A stretch of 64,000 nucleotides of DNA from contig JAPFFF010000065.1 in the NCBI GenBank assembly GCA_039105265.1, forward strand, positions 124,001-188,000, read 5' to 3'. This stretch comes from Tritrichomonas musculus. Its lineage: Eukaryota > Parabasalia > Tritrichomonadida > Tritrichomonadidae. The position numbers and the translations under genes were made by a program. Of the stretch, positions 37,353 to 48,678 are shown in pieces; positions within the stretch are counted from its first letter, which is position 1; the number at the start of each line of letters is the position of its first letter. The notes beneath the pieces were generated by a model. It was not told where the DNA came from, did not search any database, and saw only the letters and a list, made by a program, of their open reading frames with translations.

Positions 37353-40300
37353 TCATGCTTTTTCAAAAGTTGATGTTTCATTAATTGCTGTTATAAATGC
37401 ATTATACATTTTTTCTGCACTTGAAAAAGGTGGAAGATTAAGTTTAAAAAAGCAAGTTGATGCTGTAGGAAGATGTGTATCAGTATCACAAACATATGCA
37501 ATTATAGTTAATCCATCTGACCCTAAAGAAGTCAAACCTGTTGAAAATTGAATCAATTTTTTAATTTCGTCTTTATTCATTCTTGAAACAACTTCCCAAA
37601 AGTATTCTTGTTGTATTTCAGGTACATTTTCGAATAATATTTGCTTTTTCAATTCTTCAACAGTTGTAAACTTTTCATTGCAAATAAGAGATTCTAAAAA
37701 TGGCCCATTAATATAAACAGGAGGATCAAAATTTAAATTTTCCCAGAATCCAGATCTAATTTCAAACAAAGGATTTCTTAATTCATTTAATCTAATTTCA
37801 TTGCATCTTTCTATGAACTCTTCATAATTTGATTTGCTTATAAAATCAAATTGATCAATTTTGATCACATTTCCTCGCATATTTAATACTGATATTGAAG
37901 AAATTTTTAAATTATATGTATTATCAGCATTTTTAAATTCTTGAAGTAAATTTGATGTTATTTTTTGATATGAATTATCTATTGAATAAATATCATCTAT
38001 TGTTAACTTTGCATCAGCAATAAATTCCCAAAACAAAGGAGGAAAAATTAGATCGGTTTGTTTCATATTCGATCTAATAATTATCGCAAAGAAAGCACCA
38101 ATTGCATGATAATATTGTGCACTATTTTTAATATCAGGTAAAGGATTAGGTATGATACATTCTTGATTATTTCCTTCTTTGTTTCTTCCATTAGGTGTTT
38201 GTATAAAGAGGCCAATTTCTGATGTGTTAATATCTTTAATAATTTCTGTTATATAATCTCTCATTAACCCACCAGCATCATATCCAGACTCATTTTCATA
38301 AATAATTTTAAAAGGAGTTCTTGTATTTCTAAAATGATCTGGATTTGCAAAATACTCTTTTGAAAATTGAGCAATCATTGATTTTTCTTCGTTTTTGTTG
38401 AGACCTTTTCGATAATCCAGTGCCTCTTGTCGATTGATATTCAAAGTATCTACCTTATCTGAGCTTTTTGAATCAATCAAATTCATAAAACCTATTGTTA
38501 ATATATTTATATCAAGAAGTTTTTTTAATTTTTCTATTTCACCATAATTCTTAATGAATTTTTCATTTACAAATATGTAATTTGTTGCAATGAGATAAAT
38601 ACCACGTAAATAAACTAGATGTGTTGGATGTCTTGTTTTGTTTAAATTTTTTAATCTGAAAGCAGATATACGAGTTGATATTTCATCACCAAAAAAATTT
38701 GGATAATAAACTTGGCTTAATATTTGACAATCTTCATCTGCTGTGAATTCATTAAATAATATTTTAATATCATTAAGCATGCTTGATTTGTATTCCAAAA
38801 TGATTTTAGGCAGGTCATCATATTGAAAAGAATAAAAAGAATGATCAATGATAAAATTATAATCAGATATATCTTCATTTTCTGGGAATCTGACATATAA
38901 TATTTTGCTATCTTTTAATTGATGTGAAATGACAGAGCTACTATTAGTTGATGATTCATTGAAATCTATTGATGATGAATAATACAATTTAATATCGCTG
39001 TATGACTTTTCCTTACAATATAATGAAATTCCATTTATTGGAGTAAAAACAGTGAATTCGATTTTTAAAATATTTGGTTTAACAACATTTATATGGCATG
39101 GTGGAAAATAAATAAATGCCTCAATCCATTCTCTTACAAACAAATAGATTGGAAATTCTTTTGAATCATCTTTGGAAAAGATTTGTAAAATAACTTTTAG
39201 TATTGATTTCAGATGTGAAAATGAATTAAGCTTTTTAGGAATGATTTCATTCGGGAATTGAGTTTTTTTAGATATAGATGTATTATTGAATATATCATCA
39301 GCATATTTTTTAGCTACTTCAATATTATTATTAAACAATATCATATTTATGAAATGTTGGATTGACTTATTCTTTATTGTATTATTAAAAGCATTTAATA
39401 GATATAATAAAGGCAATTGAACTGTTGAAAATTGTATTTGGTTGTATAAAAATGAAAAGACATCTTTTGAATGTGAATAAAAGAAAGGAGAACCAGCCAT
39501 AATTGGATTAAAAACCATTTCCCATAATTCATTTTTTGTTTCATTTGATAAATGATTTTTAGAAAACAAAACAAAATATTTAAATGAAATGACTAGATAA
39601 TAAAATGAATCTAACAAGGATTTGTTTGAATTGTCAAATAATGGTAGAATTCCAAATGGAATTAAATCATTGCTTGTTTCAAATTTATAATTTGCTTTTA
39701 TTTTCAAAGTTTCCTTACAACAATATATATAATTTTGATGCTCATCAAATGATTTTGGAAATACTTTATCAATATGCATTGATGGTAACTTAAAACAACC
39801 AAATTTATAAGGGAAAACTATCCATCCTATAGCATTCTTCACGTTGAAATATTGATAAGAATCAACAATTGATGACTTAACAATTTTAAGATTTTCATTA
39901 TTTTGTGAACAGAAATGGAGGAATTTATTATTGAAATCTTCTTTAAGTTTATTAAACCATTTATTAATTAATAGATCTTTATTATTTTCGTTAAAATGTT
40001 CAAGTATTTTTTTAATAGCTATGAAATAATCATACATGTTTGATTTGTGACATTTTTCTAAATTATTACATGAAACAAAATCAATTGGACATTTTTCTTC
40101 ATATAAATGATAAAAATAAATGGGATCAAGAAGAAATAATGCAGATGTTATAAAATTAATAACAAATGGCATTGATGGGAATAAATTCTCAATTGCTTTA
40201 TTATCCATTGTCTTGACAATAATATTCTTTGTTAAAAGCATGAATATTTTTTCTCTATGAAATTCGCAGGCTTCTTTAATATAATAATTAAGTATTTCAG

Positions 40301-43300
40301 GTGGCAAATAATAATAATTATCATTACTAAAAGAAGGAATAAAATTCACTGGTTCAAATGATGATTGATCTTTATCAATTAAATCAAATTCACCAGAAAT
40401 GTTTTGAATTCTTAAGTAACTTTCTAATTGAATAGGTGAGCTGCTAATATTCTCAATAGATGAGTTTGAATATGCATTTTGGTAATTTTCTAAATATACA
40501 TTTGATTGGGTCATATAATTAAATTCACTTAATGAAAATAATGACTTTAAATCAATAACTTGATCTGTTAATTTATTTATATTCATTGTTGGAGAAAATT
40601 CTATAATTTTATTTTCTTGATTATTATATTTTAATTTAAAACGATTATTTTCATTGGGTTTAGTTAAAAAACATTCTATATGAGGATTAACATCTAATGA
40701 ATAATTTATTGTTGTTCCTGGATGAATAGATATTATAAATGAACATTTTGATTTAACATCAAGATCACATGAAAATATTATTGATTTTTTATCTGAATCA
40801 GAAAAAGAAATAATGTTATCTTGAGGTGAAAAACAGCATTCAATTGAATTATTTAGTTCCAATTTGTAATCAATAATTCTTTCACCATTTATCAAAAACT
40901 GCAATTTATTAAGTGAATATAAAATTGTAGTTGAATTATCTTTAATTGAATGTACAATGATTCCAAAATTGAAAATCTGTTGATTATTTTCATATTTAAC
41001 ACAAAAATACATTGGTTTTTCATTATTTAAAATTGAACTAACAAATACATGAGGTGATTTTTTAGCTTGTAATTTAGAGTTTGTTAAAATAAAATCATCA
41101 TCAAAAACTAATTTGGTGAAAGCAGCATGATTCATTTGAGCTTTTATTGGGCTATTTGTGAAGACTCCTTCTGTTTGTATCATCAATAGCTTTTCTAATA
41201 ATGATAAAATTGTTTTTGAATATTTATTGCTAAATCTAAATTGCTTTATTTGTTTATTTTTAATTAATGATAAGAATAAATCATGAAATTCATTATTTTG
41301 GTCATAATCTTTAATATTTTCTTTAATATTTTCGAAGAGCAAAAATGATAATAATGAAAACGAGGAATTGTTTGTTTCTATTTTGATTACTTTCTTTAAT
41401 ATCATAAGTAATATGCTTATGATATTAAAATTATGTTTATCCAATTCAATTGGTTCATGAAATTCAGAAATATCAGAAAAATCTATTTTACTACGAATAA
41501 TCTCACCCTTGAGAACTGGTATTTTAATTACTTCTAATTTATGTTCATTTTCATTAATTGATTCGATATAATATGAACTATTATCATTTGTTTTAACAAT
41601 TATATTTGGCCTCATTATTTTAAAAATATTATTTGATAAAATGGCTAATATTGAATAAACTTGTTTCATATCATTGAAATTTTCGATTCTAAAATGTTCA
41701 ATTACTGCAATGAAATGCTTTTTTATCATCAATGCGGAATCAGTTTCTTTATTAACCATCAATTTTCTAATGATTTGTATTAATTCTAAAATGCATGAAA
41801 TTTGTGATTTAGATGCACGAACAAATGCTTTATCAATCCCTTTTTCAATATTATTTATTTGGATTGCTGATTGTAGTAAATATTCAGATTGAGATCCACT
41901 TACAACCTTTCCAATTATATCCATTATAAATGAAAGAAGATGTAAAAAATCGTTTTCTTTTTTGTTAAAAGAATATAATTGAAGATAATCAAACAATATC
42001 AATGAAACACGATGAAATTCATTGGAATTAACATAACCAAGAATTGATTTTACATGGTCTAAAGTTTGTGAGATGCTAAATTGACCAAGTAATAATGAAT
42101 GATTAAATGTTAATGACATTGAACATTTCAAATCCATTTTTTCTGTAATAATTTGAGATATTTTTGTTCTTTCATTTTGTTCCATTGTAAAACATTTTTC
42201 ATCCAGCAAATATTTATTAAAATGACTAAAAATAGAAACATAAACTTTAAAAAGTTTACGGCTCATTTTATTGGATTCTTTACATATTTTTGTCATTACT
42301 GATTTTATAGATTCCGATATAATATCATGAATATCTTCTGGTTTGAATAAATTAATTGCCAATGCAAGATAATTTATAATAAAATGTATAACATAATTCA
42401 TTGAAATATGGTCCAAACATTTCAAAATATTACGAATAATGTTAATTGAAAACTCTAAATATATATCACTTAATTCAAAATTCAATTCATAAAGAGAAAA
42501 AATATCGAAATTATTAAACACATGATTCATAAATAGCATGATAATTTCAGTAGGAAAATCTTGTTTTAAAAAATCATTCATCATTTTAATTGATATAACA
42601 AACCTTTCTGAAATTAATTCTAATTCATTTTTTTCTTTAATTAATTCGGATACATGAATATCATCATTAAAGAAATCAAATATTTTTTTTAAGATTATTT
42701 TTTGAGTTGATGATCTTAATAAAAAATGTGCTTTTTCATTGTAATTAGTGACAATTCTTATATATTCAGTTGCATTATTTTGCTTTTTGAGCCTTATATA
42801 TGAACGAATTTTGTATATTTCTTGAATTAATGTTTTGATTGAAGGTAATATTTGAATATTTCCCTTGTTTTTAATTTGATTATTTATAGCAATTACATTA
42901 TTAATTTCATGCGTTTTATAAATTAAAGCCAACAAAAGAGTTTTTTCAAATTCAATATCGTCATGTGACAATCTTTTGTTTAAAATGTTTGGAACCTTTG
43001 AATACATTAAATTAACAAAATTATCAAAGTCTTCATCATTTAATTGATTATTGAAAATAACAGAAATGGTTTTTTCTTTTTTATTTGTATTTTTAATAAA
43101 TATTAAATGCTTTTTAATGTCTTCAATATTCGGAAATGAAACAATTTTTTTAAAACAGCAAATGCATAGATTAATGATATTAGCAAACATAAAATGAAAC
43201 AAACTTTCAATATTATCATTTGAGCCGTATAATGGCGACTCTAGAAATTCTTTTGAAAGTTGAATCAACAAAGGGAGAAAAGTCCATGGTGACTGTGAAT

Positions 43301-43385
43301 AATTTAATGGGAAATTCAAATCAATTAAAAATCTATTTAATAATATAATCAATTGGGAATTATCGAATTTTAATGGGAAATTCAA
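37353..43385 (-). CDS. HECT-type E3 ubiquitin ligase, C-terminal part
   Basis: A 2010-codon frame with no internal stop. The last 350 residues are a HECT domain: N-lobe markers (RTPFKIIYENESGYDAGGLMRDY, about 1655-1680) and the C-lobe (FSTGLTSLGSDGL), with the catalytic Cys at residue 1978 in PTASTCFFKLNLPPF. Upstream the sequence is long, helical and Ile/Lys/Asn-rich, as in trichomonad HECT ligases. The frame begins directly after the stop of the 43386-44915 ORF and in the same phase, with no ATG there (first codon TTG). The two are therefore best read as one gene of about 2,520 codons with a single TAG between. The ligase would transfer ubiquitin from an E2 to the substrate via this Cys. 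Confidence 0.85.
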   Translation of the reverse strand: MNFPLKFDNSQLIILLNRFLIDLNFPLNYSQSPWTFLPLLIQLSKEFLESPLYGSNDNIESLFHFMFANIINLCICCFKKIVSFPNIEDIKKHLIFIKNTNKKEKTISVIFNNQLNDEDFDNFVNLMYSKVPNILNKRLSHDDIEFEKTLLLALIYKTHEINNVIAINNQIKNKGNIQILPSIKTLIQEIYKIRSYIRLKKQNNATEYIRIVTNYNEKAHFLLRSSTQKIILKKIFDFFNDDIHVSELIKEKNELELISERFVISIKMMNDFLKQDFPTEIIMLFMNHVFNNFDIFSLYELNFELSDIYLEFSINIIRNILKCLDHISMNYVIHFIINYLALAINLFKPEDIHDIISESIKSVMTKICKESNKMSRKLFKVYVSIFSHFNKYLLDEKCFTMEQNERTKISQIITEKMDLKCSMSLTFNHSLLLGQFSISQTLDHVKSILGYVNSNEFHRVSLILFDYLQLYSFNKKENDFLHLLSFIMDIIGKVVSGSQSEYLLQSAIQINNIEKGIDKAFVRASKSQISCILELIQIIRKLMVNKETDSALMIKKHFIAVIEHFRIENFNDMKQVYSILAILSNNIFKIMRPNIIVKTNDNSSYYIESINENEHKLEVIKIPVLKGEIIRSKIDFSDISEFHEPIELDKHNFNIISILLMILKKVIKIETNNSSFSLLSFLLFENIKENIKDYDQNNEFHDLFLSLIKNKQIKQFRFSNKYSKTILSLLEKLLMIQTEGVFTNSPIKAQMNHAAFTKLVFDDDFILTNSKLQAKKSPHVFVSSILNNEKPMYFCVKYENNQQIFNFGIIVHSIKDNSTTILYSLNKLQFLINGERIIDYKLELNNSIECCFSPQDNIISFSDSDKKSIIFSCDLDVKSKCSFIISIHPGTTINYSLDVNPHIECFLTKPNENNRFKLKYNNQENKIIEFSPTMNINKLTDQVIDLKSLFSLSEFNYMTQSNVYLENYQNAYSNSSIENISSSPIQLESYLRIQNISGEFDLIDKDQSSFEPVNFIPSFSNDNYYYLPPEILNYYIKEACEFHREKIFMLLTKNIIVKTMDNKAIENLFPSMPFVINFITSALFLLDPIYFYHLYEEKCPIDFVSCNNLEKCHKSNMYDYFIAIKKILEHFNENNKDLLINKWFNKLKEDFNNKFLHFCSQNNENLKIVKSSIVDSYQYFNVKNAIGWIVFPYKFGCFKLPSMHIDKVFPKSFDEHQNYIYCCKETLKIKANYKFETSNDLIPFGILPLFDNSNKSLLDSFYYLVISFKYFVLFSKNHLSNETKNELWEMVFNPIMAGSPFFYSHSKDVFSFLYNQIQFSTVQLPLLYLLNAFNNTIKNKSIQHFINMILFNNNIEVAKKYADDIFNNTSISKKTQFPNEIIPKKLNSFSHLKSILKVILQIFSKDDSKEFPIYLFVREWIEAFIYFPPCHINVVKPNILKIEFTVFTPINGISLYCKEKSYSDIKLYYSSSIDFNESSTNSSSVISHQLKDSKILYVRFPENEDISDYNFIIDHSFYSFQYDDLPKIILEYKSSMLNDIKILFNEFTADEDCQILSQVYYPNFFGDEISTRISAFRLKNLNKTRHPTHLVYLRGIYLIATNYIFVNEKFIKNYGEIEKLKKLLDINILTIGFMNLIDSKSSDKVDTLNINRQEALDYRKGLNKNEEKSMIAQFSKEYFANPDHFRNTRTPFKIIYENESGYDAGGLMRDYITEIIKDINTSEIGLFIQTPNGRNKEGNNQECIIPNPLPDIKNSAQYYHAIGAFFAIIIRSNMKQTDLIFPPLFWEFIADAKLTIDDIYSIDNSYQKITSNLLQEFKNADNTYNLKISSISVLNMRGNVIKIDQFDFISKSNYEEFIERCNEIRLNELRNPLFEIRSGFWENLNFDPPVYINGPFLESLICNEKFTTVEELKKQILFENVPEIQQEYFWEVVSRMNKDEIKKLIQFSTGLTSLGSDGLTIIAYVCDTDTHLPTASTCFFKLNLPPFSSAEKMYNAFITAINETSTFEKA

Positions 43386-44915
43386 CTAGTTGAATTTATG
43401 AATGAAAATATTCATTTGTGAAACAGTTAATGTCCAAATTACTTTAGAAATTGGTTCAATATAAATTGAAATAATTCGATATGGTAATTTGAATCGAAAA
43501 TCTTTGATATGATTTCCGTTTACTAATGAAATAAGACGAGCAAAATGAATAACTATACCGTTTTGCTTCTTTTCAGGAGTAATTAATTGGAGAACAATTC
43601 CATTTGTTACCAATAATGATATACTAACCAATTTATCGCAAAGAACACTTTGATTATATTCTGGATCAAGCTTATTGCTTTCTTTAACTAAAATTATTTG
43701 ATGAAGAATTAATTCTTTTTTAGATTTATCAATTGTAAAAACGCCAATTTCTTTATTATTTATAATAGAATAGATAAAACATCCATCTGAAGTAAAAGAA
43801 GGTGCAAAATGTTTGGAAAATTTTTTTGTAAGTTTCAAAAATTTAGATTCTGATGCTATATCATAAATGTATGAGTTATTGTCATCAAAATTGTAAATAA
43901 AAACATCATTTCCAACTGTTGTTATATATAAATTTTTAAAATTTTCAAATCTTAACATTTTTTTGCATTTAGAATCTGAATGATGATATTCATATAAATT
44001 AATTCTTATAAAATTATATTCTTCATCAGAACTGTAAAGAGTTTTAAATAATAAATAATTAGGTGTTGCAGCTAAAATATTCCATGTTTTATAATTGCTT
44101 AAATTATATTCGTAATATTTTGTTTGTGTTTTATGTTGAAATATATAATCTAAATCATTCATATTTATTTCAATTTGTAATTGATCGAAATTTTGATCGA
44201 ACTTGATTTGTATATCATTTAATATACTGTCATTTATATTGATATCATTTTGTAATAAACTATGTGAAAAAACTTTTTCAAATGATTTTAATAATAAATC
44301 CAAATCTGAATTAATAATTGAAATTAAAATGGAATCAATAAGAAGATTAACATTCATGGGATTTTCATCAATCAATTTTAAAATATTTTTTATATTTATT
44401 TCTCTGCTTTTAAATAAAATTTGTATGATTTTGTTTGATTTATATTGTTGAATCGCTGTGTTAACATAATTATGAAAGTTTTCTATTGTATCAATTTCGA
44501 TATCATTAAAAACTTGTTCTTGTATTGAAATTTTTTGATTATCAAGAAATATTACATTTGATAAAAATTGTTTATGGCTTGAAAAAAAAGATCTTGCTCC
44601 GTTTTCAAAAATGTTTATTATTGATGTCGAATTATTCTTTTGGTTAATCAGATCAGGATAAATTTTTGGAATATTTGGGAGTATAATATTCTTAAAAACA
44701 TTTAATTGACTTTTTTCGGTAGTCATTATTGAATAATTCCAAAAAAGTTCATTTATTATTTTGCATGTCAGAGAGCAATCTAAATATTCACCTGCATGTG
44801 GCGAGTTCTGAATTTTTGATAATTTAATTTGCTTGATCACAATATCTTCCGGATAATTATTGTTATAAGAGTTCATATATAATTTTTTCTTTTTAAAATT
44901 TTGGAAAATCGACAC
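43386..44915 (-). CDS. HECT ligase gene, N-terminal part (ends at in-frame TAG)
   Basis: This 509-codon frame starts at the ATG at 44915. A possible alternative ATG in the same frame (MNSYNNNY) lies 12 codons in. The second half (about residues 270-500) has repeated beta-strand blocks (LLFKTLYSSDEEYNFIRINLYEY, YITTVGNDVFIYNF, GCFIYSIINNKEIGVFTI) that look like a beta-propeller. The TAG (43386-43388) is followed in phase by the HECT-bearing frame. No intron signal is present at the junction. The stop could be a true nonsense mutation, a read-through codon or a sequence error. Confidence 0.7.
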   Translation of the reverse strand: MSIFQNFKKKKLYMNSYNNNYPEDIVIKQIKLSKIQNSPHAGEYLDCSLTCKIINELFWNYSIMTTEKSQLNVFKNIILPNIPKIYPDLINQKNNSTSIINIFENGARSFFSSHKQFLSNVIFLDNQKISIQEQVFNDIEIDTIENFHNYVNTAIQQYKSNKIIQILFKSREINIKNILKLIDENPMNVNLLIDSILISIINSDLDLLLKSFEKVFSHSLLQNDININDSILNDIQIKFDQNFDQLQIEINMNDLDYIFQHKTQTKYYEYNLSNYKTWNILAATPNYLLFKTLYSSDEEYNFIRINLYEYHHSDSKCKKMLRFENFKNLYITTVGNDVFIYNFDDNNSYIYDIASESKFLKLTKKFSKHFAPSFTSDGCFIYSIINNKEIGVFTIDKSKKELILHQIILVKESNKLDPEYNQSVLCDKLVSISLLVTNGIVLQLITPEKKQNGIVIHFARLISLVNGNHIKDFRFKLPYRIISIYIEPISKVIWTLTVSQMNIFIHKFN

Positions 44916-45481
44916 TTTTCGGTACCTTTTACGACATTCAAAATTTGTGTAATATCAGAAAATAATTCAAAATTTATAATACTCAAATTTTGAATTAAAT
45001 AAACAGAAATTGAATGTATCCGTTTTATATAAAAGCTTTCAAAATAATTGAATGTAAAATTGTTTCTACCAGTTTCATGGTACCAATTGATGATTTATAT
45101 CAAAATAAATAAAAATAAGAATAACAAAAAATACCATCACTGGACAGAGTATTCATTCTCATATTAAGCCTCATATAAATTGTGAAAGCAATCAATTTCA
45201 TACAAATTTTTTGAAAATAAAAATCAAATATTCAGAGTTGTATTTAATTTTTCAGAAATAAATTCATAGAATTTGAATATTAAAAAAAAAGACTGTTCAT
45301 TTTCCTCCTGAACATCAGGAGGCTTGCAATTTAATGATCTTTAATGGCTATTTTTTTTTTTTAAAAAAAAATAATTACATTTACAAAAGAAGGAAATGCT
45401 TATTATATTTTCAGGTTCAATTCAAGAAAAAAAGAGTTTGATCAACAAAAATGATACAAAATTAATACATATAAATCCCAA

Positions 45482-45962
45482 AATAATCTTAATATTTTTT
45501 TCATAAGATAAAATATTCATTCAATTTACAACATTCAAATCCCAAAATAATCAAAATAAAGAGATCAATTTTGAATCAAACTGCAACGAATTTCCCTCAA
45601 TTTTCTATACTGCAAGGTGAGCTGAAAAATGCTGTAAGAATAATTATTCAATATAAATAATGACAATATTGTGTTTTCTCTCATATAATCCAATAAATAT
45701 ATGTATTGAGAAATAGTATTATTTATTTTCTTATATTGTTAAATTTTATTTTACTCACAAAAAATTCAAACCAATTCAAAATAATTGATAATTTTGTTAT
45801 AAATTTTAATAAATTGTTCTTTTATCTTATAATATTGATTTAAATAATATGTTATTGAATTATAAGAGGTATTCATGTGAAGTGAAAACTCGTTATTTGA
45901 TTTTTTTATTTTTACTTTAATTGAATGAATATTTTATCTTATGAAAAAATATTAAGATTATT
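45482..45962. repeat. Foldback/MITE-like element with 44-bp arms
   Basis: The arms at 45482-45526 and 45919-45962 are reverse complements, with one single-base length difference by eye (core AATAATCTTAATATTTTTTT...ATTCATTCAATT). The 392 bp between them is non-coding. There is weak similarity for another 20 bp outward. The class of transposon that could mobilise it is not evident. Confidence 0.75.
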
Positions 45963-47239
45963 TACTTCTATATATCCAATACTGACATTTGCCATAATTG
46001 GTTTTAATGGATGTTGAGAATTTAAAAACCATTTAAAAAATAATGTTTCATCTATATCTCGAGTCAATTAAAATATTTATGAATTATAAATCAATAATAA
46101 TATTTTATATTTTATTTATAAAATATATTAACTGTTTAATATCCAATTTATTAGCCATATATAAATTTAAATGCAAATTTACATTAAAAAATTAAGAAAA
46201 TGACTTATTTCTCAATTATTTTAGGAAATAATTATATACTAATTGTACAATATAATATTAATAAATATTTAAATAAATTTTAATATGTAAATAAGTAACT
46301 TTATACTCTCATTTTAAAGAAAAATGTAATTTTATATTTTGCATTATTTTGAATTATTTTTCATCGTATTTTGGTACGTTATTATTTTTTAGTGACGTGA
46401 GAGATGTACCAGTACCATTGAATTTTTTTTAATTTTTTATGAATAATCAATTTAAAAAGTGAAAAATTGAATGAAAATTGCTACAGCAAAATTGGCCCTA
46501 CCATTTGGAAATTTGATTTAGCCATATTCTATAAAAAGATGTATATTATGTGAATATCAAGTTTATTTAAAGAGCTTGGCTTAGCATCTTTCGAAATGGA
46601 AAAAGTATTCAAATTTTCTATAAGTAATCACAAAAAAAAAAATTTCAGAGATATTATTTTTTTTATATTAGTAACTTTTTGAATATATGGAAATTATATT
46701 TTCAATGTAATAAAATAATCAATACAAATATTAAATTGATAATTTTCTCAATTATTAAAATATGATTATATATTTATAAAAGAGTAATTATTATAAATGT
46801 ATCCATTTATTTTTAAATAAATATTATATTATTAATAAATAAAAAATATAATTCATGAAACTCTTTTGTAACCCGAAATAACTTAGTCCAGGTAAATCTG
46901 ACGTGAGATGATTATTTTCGGTGAAGTGAAGTTAATAGTGAAGTGATTCTTGAAAAATATAAATATCCTCATCTTCTTAAAAATATTATTAAACATATTT
47001 TTTATAAAGTAAAATTATTTAGTACTAAATAATTTTTTTAGATATTCAATTAAAAATCATCGTTTAATAACTGAAAAAGTTAAAAATTTATAAAAAATAA
47101 AAAAAATATAAACAAGTGTATCTCTAGAAAATAAATGTTTTTTAAACATATAAGTATTAATAAATTATCATTATATAAACACTATAATAATTAATAAAAC
47201 AAAATTATATTTATATTTATATTTCATCAATTTTTATAT

Positions 47240-48493
47240 AAAGACCGCCGATAAATCTGTCAACCACCGAAAAACCTGTCAACGACGATAAAAGCTTTAT
47301 TTTTTCATTAAGTTAAAGAGATTTAAAATAGTTATAAAAATATTTATTATTTATATATCATGTTTAATCGAATAAAGTTTTAAATTTAAAGAATTATTCT
47401 TTAAATTTCAAGATAAAAATAGATTATTGCCTGGAATATTTAAAAAACAAATATATTTAAGAATATCTTGATAAATAACAGTTAAAAAAAGATAATTAAA
47501 AGTTATTTATTATTTAAAATTAATATTAAATAAAATAATTAGGTATGAGAAGGTTTAAATATAATTTGTCTACAGAAATTATATGAATACTGTTCAAAAT
47601 GAAATCCAATAGATCCTTCATATCTTGATTTTCCTTGAATGATGATTAATAGAAAGGAAAGTTTAAAAGAAATAAAAACATTTTTATAAAAGACAATTAT
47701 ATAAGGAATTTGTTTATTGAATTATAAAAATAACAAACTAATCATAAACGAAGTATTTTTGTGAGCAGACTAAAAGAAAACAATTGCATCTATGCGCTGT
47801 TGTGTAAACCGTTGCCTTTTAAAACATTTCCATATGTAATTTGAAAATTATTCTTGAAGGAGAACAAAAAATAAGGCACTTTACGAACAAAAGGGGTGCA
47901 ATTTATGCGAAGTTTGTCAATGATTAGCCAAATTGAAAAGAAATGGAAGATTTAAAATTTGGAATTAAGATAAACCTGAGAAAATTCGTAGTTGTTGATC
48001 ATTTGAATGGAAGCTTATCGTCATAGGCTTAAGAACTGCTCAAAATTAAGCCTAGATTCCAAGAAATATACGACTCCAATAATAAATAAAAAATAATGGG
48101 ACCACTTCACTCTCACAAAAAGTTGAGATCATATAACTTTTTATTTATAAAAGATTTGTTTTTAATTTTTTGTGGAATAGGATTAATAAAAAAAAATAAA
48201 AAAAATATATCTGATATTATCTTTTAGTATTTTAATTAAATAAACAAAATAAATGATATTTATTATATTTTTTTTTTATAAGCAAACGTGTCAACAAGAT
48301 TTAGAAATATGCTAAATAATTATTTGTAAAAAATATTATCAAATGAAAATGCATATACAATAAAGTGCATCATTAGTATATTTATATATGTAAATATGAG
48401 CCTTTGATTTTAATTATTTAATCCACTTTTAATATAAAATTATTTTGTCGTTGACAGGTTTTTCTGTCGTTGACAGATTTATCGGAGGTCTTT
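47240..48493. mobile_element. MITE-like element with repeated CTGTCAACGAC ends
   Basis: The terminal inverted repeats lie at 47240-47287 and 48447-48493, about 47 bp with roughly five differences. Each arm contains two copies of a CTGTCAAC(G/C)AC-type word, so the ends have an internal tandem structure. The outermost word is AAAGACC(G/T)CCGATAAATC. The internal 1.16 kb is AT-rich and has no open frame. No matching target duplication was clear. Confidence 0.7.
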
Positions 48494-48678
48494 AAAAAAA
48501 ATTATATAGCCTCTCAATTATAAAACGATTTTTATTCAGAAAAATAAAAATAGAAATATCTCAAAAATAGGAGTATAAAAAATTTAAATGAAAATTTTAA
48601 AATTGAAAGCCATCAAGTTTAACATGCCTCAAGGATGCTTGGCGTTACCAAGCTGACAGTCTTACAAAAGTTACGGTC

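Larger units (their letters stand above)
44916..48678. other. Long intergenic region, AT-rich, with two inverted-repeat elements
   Basis: No credible gene in 3.8 kb. A small perfect hairpin CCTCCTGA-ACA-TCAGGAGG lies at about 45304-45322. Two inverted-repeat elements (see separate entries) lie at 45482-45962 and 47240-48493. The rest is AT-rich, with short direct repeats (AAATCCCAAAATAATC twice, 45475 and 45537). It is also the upstream flank of the LRR gene at 48679. Confidence 0.6.
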
